Source of the DNA: an uncultured Eubacterium sp. | GTDB lineage: Bacteria > Bacillota > Clostridia > Oscillospirales > Acutalibacteraceae | Length of the DNA stretch: 64,000 nt | Direction of reading: 5' to 3' | NCBI GenBank assembly: GCA_910584985.1 | Contig: CAJUDJ010000008.1 | Span: 5,464-69,463 of the forward strand | In this document: positions 62,196 to 64,000 of the stretch, one piece after another | Layout: each line of letters begins with the position of its first letter | Numbering within the stretch: the first letter of the stretch is position 1 | Notes under the pieces: generated by a model | Databases searched by the model: none | What the model was told of the DNA's origin: nothing | Seen by the model: only the letters and a program-made list of their open reading frames with translations | Made by a program: the position numbers and the translations under genes

Positions 62196-62879
62196 ATGGT
62201 AAAATTTATCTGGAACGGAATTGAATGGTCCGTTGCCAATCTTGGCGGCGGAGCACTTACTGAGGATATAGAGCCTCATTCGCATTCAAAAAACGGATAT
62301 GAACTTCATTTTATTACAGGCGGAAAAGGAAACCTGATTGCGGAAAACAAAAACTACCGGCTGAAAAAAGGAAGTTTCTTTGTTACGGGCCCCGGCATTA
62401 AGCATGCGCAATATGCCTTTCCTGAGGAACCAATTACCGATGTGTTTATCTATCTTCAGAAAATAAACAGCGGAAAAGCAAATTCAGTCGGAAATGCTTT
62501 TCTGAACAGAAAATTTACATTTTATGATGATTTTGAAACGGCTGTGCCGCAAATGATTTTAAAGGAATATCAGAATAAACAGCTTGATTATGAAACGGCG
62601 CTGCAGGGGCTTATTATAAATCTGCTTACACAGATACTGCGTTTGTATCTTCCCGGTGGTGAATATAAAGAAAATATGGAAGCTGATAATCTGAATGTAA
62701 AACGGTTTGTTATTATTGATAATGAATTTTTATATAATAAAAAAATTACACTACATTCCCTGTCTGAAAAAATAGGCGTTTGCGAGCGGCAAACACAACG
62801 ACTTCTGAAAAAGTATTACGGAATGAGCTTTCGGGAAAAGAAAAAACAGGCTGCAAACAATAATACATTTAAATGCTGA
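62196..62879 (+). CDS. Short AraC-type transcriptional regulator
   Basis: The 227-residue protein has an N-terminal cupin (HSHSKNGYELHFITGGKGNLI near 29-49) that should bind a sugar and a C-terminal helix-turn-helix (ITLHSLSEKIGVCERQTQRLLKKYYGMSF). AraC DNA-binding domains normally hold two such motifs in about 100 residues. Here the protein ends soon after the first (REKKKQAANNNTFKC), so the second is missing. No continuation is seen in other frames downstream. It may be a natural short form or a truncated gene. Its divergence from the GH95 gene suggests it controls fucoside use. Confidence 0.75.
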   Translation: MVKFIWNGIEWSVANLGGGALTEDIEPHSHSKNGYELHFITGGKGNLIAENKNYRLKKGSFFVTGPGIKHAQYAFPEEPITDVFIYLQKINSGKANSVGNAFLNRKFTFYDDFETAVPQMILKEYQNKQLDYETALQGLIINLLTQILRLYLPGGEYKENMEADNLNVKRFVIIDNEFLYNKKITLHSLSEKIGVCERQTQRLLKKYYGMSFREKKKQAANNNTFKC

Positions 62880-62909
62880 TTAACTGAATTTCAGAAGAAT
62901 ATCATAGTA

Positions 62910-62938
62910 TTGACATATACTTGTGTTTATGATATAAG
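62910..62938 (+). promoter_or_regulatory. Promoter of the EEP-domain gene
   Basis: TTGACA (62910-62915) and TATAAG (62933-62938) are 17 bases apart, with TG one base before the -10 box. Confidence 0.6.
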
Positions 62939-62971
62939 AAAATGGATTATAATATAATTATGGAGAAATTT

Positions 62972-63904
62972 ATGAAAGCACTCAGAAAAACAATAATCGC
63001 ATTGTTTTGCATTGCCACAATCGGTGCTGCGGCATTTATTGCAGCAATAAACATATATGGAAATTACGATGATTACATTCTGCCGGACGGCCTTGAACAA
63101 TCACTTAAAAATGCAGATACAGGCAGAACGGATAATGTATACGCACGCATTATGAATTCCAATCTGCTGGTGCATTATGAAAGCTGGGGCGGAACAGATG
63201 CACGCAGGCGTGCAAAGATGTTTCACTCCGTGCTGGATCATTACAAGCCCGATGTTGTTGCGGTTCAGGAAATGAGTGATCAGTGGTATTGCTGTTTAAC
63301 CAAAAACAGAGGCAGCTACAGGCTGGTATATCCCCTTTCCTCCGGAATTATGGTTCATATGACCGGGCTTATGTATAATACAGACACAGTTAAGCTTATT
63401 GATTACGGCCGTGTGAAATATTCGCAGGGTGATAACGGCAGATTAAGACGGATTGTGTGGGGGCTTTTTGAGGATAAAAAAACAAAAAAAAGATATATCG
63501 TTACTTCTACCCACTTTGATCTTATCCGGGAAGGAAAGGAATCCGAAGAACTTAATATTATGAATGTGCAGACACGGGAACATATAGATTTGGTAAACAC
63601 ACTTCAGCAGCAATATAACTGTCCGGTATATTCCTGCGGTGATTTTAATGCTATGGACGGAGGCGGATATAATAATCCGTATCTTGCACCTGAAATATAC
63701 GATAAGATAGCAGAAGCTGTTGCAGATGTTAAATATATCGCAGAAAGCAAAACACAGGGAACTGAAAAAAGAGCTGACCAGCCATCCGTTGAACATATTT
63801 TCCTCAGCGGTGGTGCATCGGTTAAAAGATATTCCATATTGTCTGATACCGTAATGCAGGAAATGAGCGATCACTACCCTGTCTTTGCAGATGTGTCAGA
63901 TTAA
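62972..63904 (+). CDS. Exported endonuclease/exonuclease/phosphatase family protein
   Basis: The 310-residue product starts with a signal or membrane anchor (IIALFCIATIGAAAFIAA), then an EEP domain: NSNLLVHYE near 60, VVAVQEMSDQWY near 93 (metal-binding Glu), VTSTHFDL near 177, SCGDFNAMDGG near 224 (GDFN) and the late SDHYPVFADV (Asp-His). The fold covers nucleases, sphingomyelinases and phosphatases; the substrate is unknown. ATG 62972 is chosen because GGAGA (62962-62966) lies between it and the earlier in-frame starts. A terminator follows. Confidence 0.83.
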   Translation: MKALRKTIIALFCIATIGAAAFIAAINIYGNYDDYILPDGLEQSLKNADTGRTDNVYARIMNSNLLVHYESWGGTDARRRAKMFHSVLDHYKPDVVAVQEMSDQWYCCLTKNRGSYRLVYPLSSGIMVHMTGLMYNTDTVKLIDYGRVKYSQGDNGRLRRIVWGLFEDKKTKKRYIVTSTHFDLIREGKESEELNIMNVQTREHIDLVNTLQQQYNCPVYSCGDFNAMDGGGYNNPYLAPEIYDKIAEAVADVKYIAESKTQGTEKRADQPSVEHIFLSGGASVKRYSILSDTVMQEMSDHYPVFADVSD

Positions 63905-63938
63905 AAAGAGCAGAAGAAATCTTCTGCTCTTACTTTTT
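63904..63938 (+). terminator. Rho-independent terminator
   Basis: AGAGCAGAAG (63907-63916) pairs with CTTCTGCTCT (63921-63930), followed by a T-rich run after the EEP gene. Confidence 0.85.
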
Positions 63939-63958
63939 ATACTCTTACGGTCAAGCAT

Positions 63959-63989
63959 AAAAACAGAGCAGAGAATAATCCCTGCTCTG
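63959..63989 (-). terminator. Terminator of a minus-strand gene beyond the window
   Basis: On the minus strand CAGAGCAG (63989-63982) pairs with CTGCTCTG (63971-63964) and is followed by five T residues. It implies a convergent gene ending just past base 64000. Confidence 0.65.
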
Positions 63990-64000
63990 CTCCGAAAATC

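Noticed and set aside
1..64000. CRISPR arrays, rRNA genes, transposase genes and prophage structural genes.
   Set aside because: No regularly spaced repeats, rRNA signatures, transposase motifs or capsid/tail genes were seen on reading the window.

Overview
The window looks like a chromosomal stretch of a low-GC, spore-forming anaerobe of the Clostridia, most likely of Ruminococcaceae/Oscillospiraceae type. The evidence is AT-rich DNA with strong AGGAGG ribosome binding sites, consensus TTGACA/TATAAT promoters, sporulation and germination genes (spoIIR, spoIIM-like, cwlD), a queA-tgt-yajC block and many gut-type glycosidases and surface glycosyltransferases. The taxon is an inference; no rRNA or marker phylogeny is available here.

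Layout. 1-12.9 kb is a cell-surface polymer locus: two tandem double-domain GT8 glycosyltransferases, two large proteins carrying CDP-glycerol glycerophosphotransferase domains (teichoic-acid-like polymer synthesis), a FemAB-type aminoacyltransferase and a hexapeptide acetyltransferase. Two of its transcription units carry the same 18-bp inverted-repeat element on their promoters. 13.3-17.3 kb holds an unidentified secreted protein, a CmpB-type membrane protein, a GT4 glycosyltransferase and a decayed DUF3267 gene. 17.3-27.2 kb is housekeeping: PFL/UPF0210 and ACT proteins, PHP phosphoesterase, Lrp regulator, aminotransferase, ispE, spoIIR, an HD hydrolase, two tRNA-Leu genes, a 2-hydroxyacid dehydrogenase, cwlD and radA.

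27.8-30.7 kb is the most unusual part. It appears to be a roughly 3-kb integrated rolling-circle element flanked by a perfect 17-bp direct repeat. It contains a GC-rich, hairpin-dense non-coding segment, a candidate double-strand origin, a Rep_1-type HUH initiator, a small overlapping ORF, a catalytic-domain-only tyrosine recombinase, and a probable small RNA on the opposite strand between two REP-like repeats.

31.2-41.3 kb returns to core genes: a Xer-type recombinase, then spoIIM-like, TIGR04086-like, yajC, tgt and queA on the minus strand, asd-dapA-dapB on the plus strand (lysine/diaminopimelate synthesis), and a two-component system. 41.3-54.5 kb is a minus-strand run: an old-yellow-enzyme/FAD reductase, a Ktr-type potassium system, a zinc-ribbon membrane protein, an AGCS sodium:amino-acid symporter, a Trk-type potassium system and a heterodimeric ABC exporter. 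54.7 kb to the end is sugar-related: a Gfo/Idh/MocA oxidoreductase, a TtcA-like tRNA thiolase in tandem with a GH43 glycosidase, a further GT8 enzyme, a GH95 lipoprotein divergent from a short AraC-type regulator, and an exported endonuclease/exonuclease/phosphatase-fold protein.
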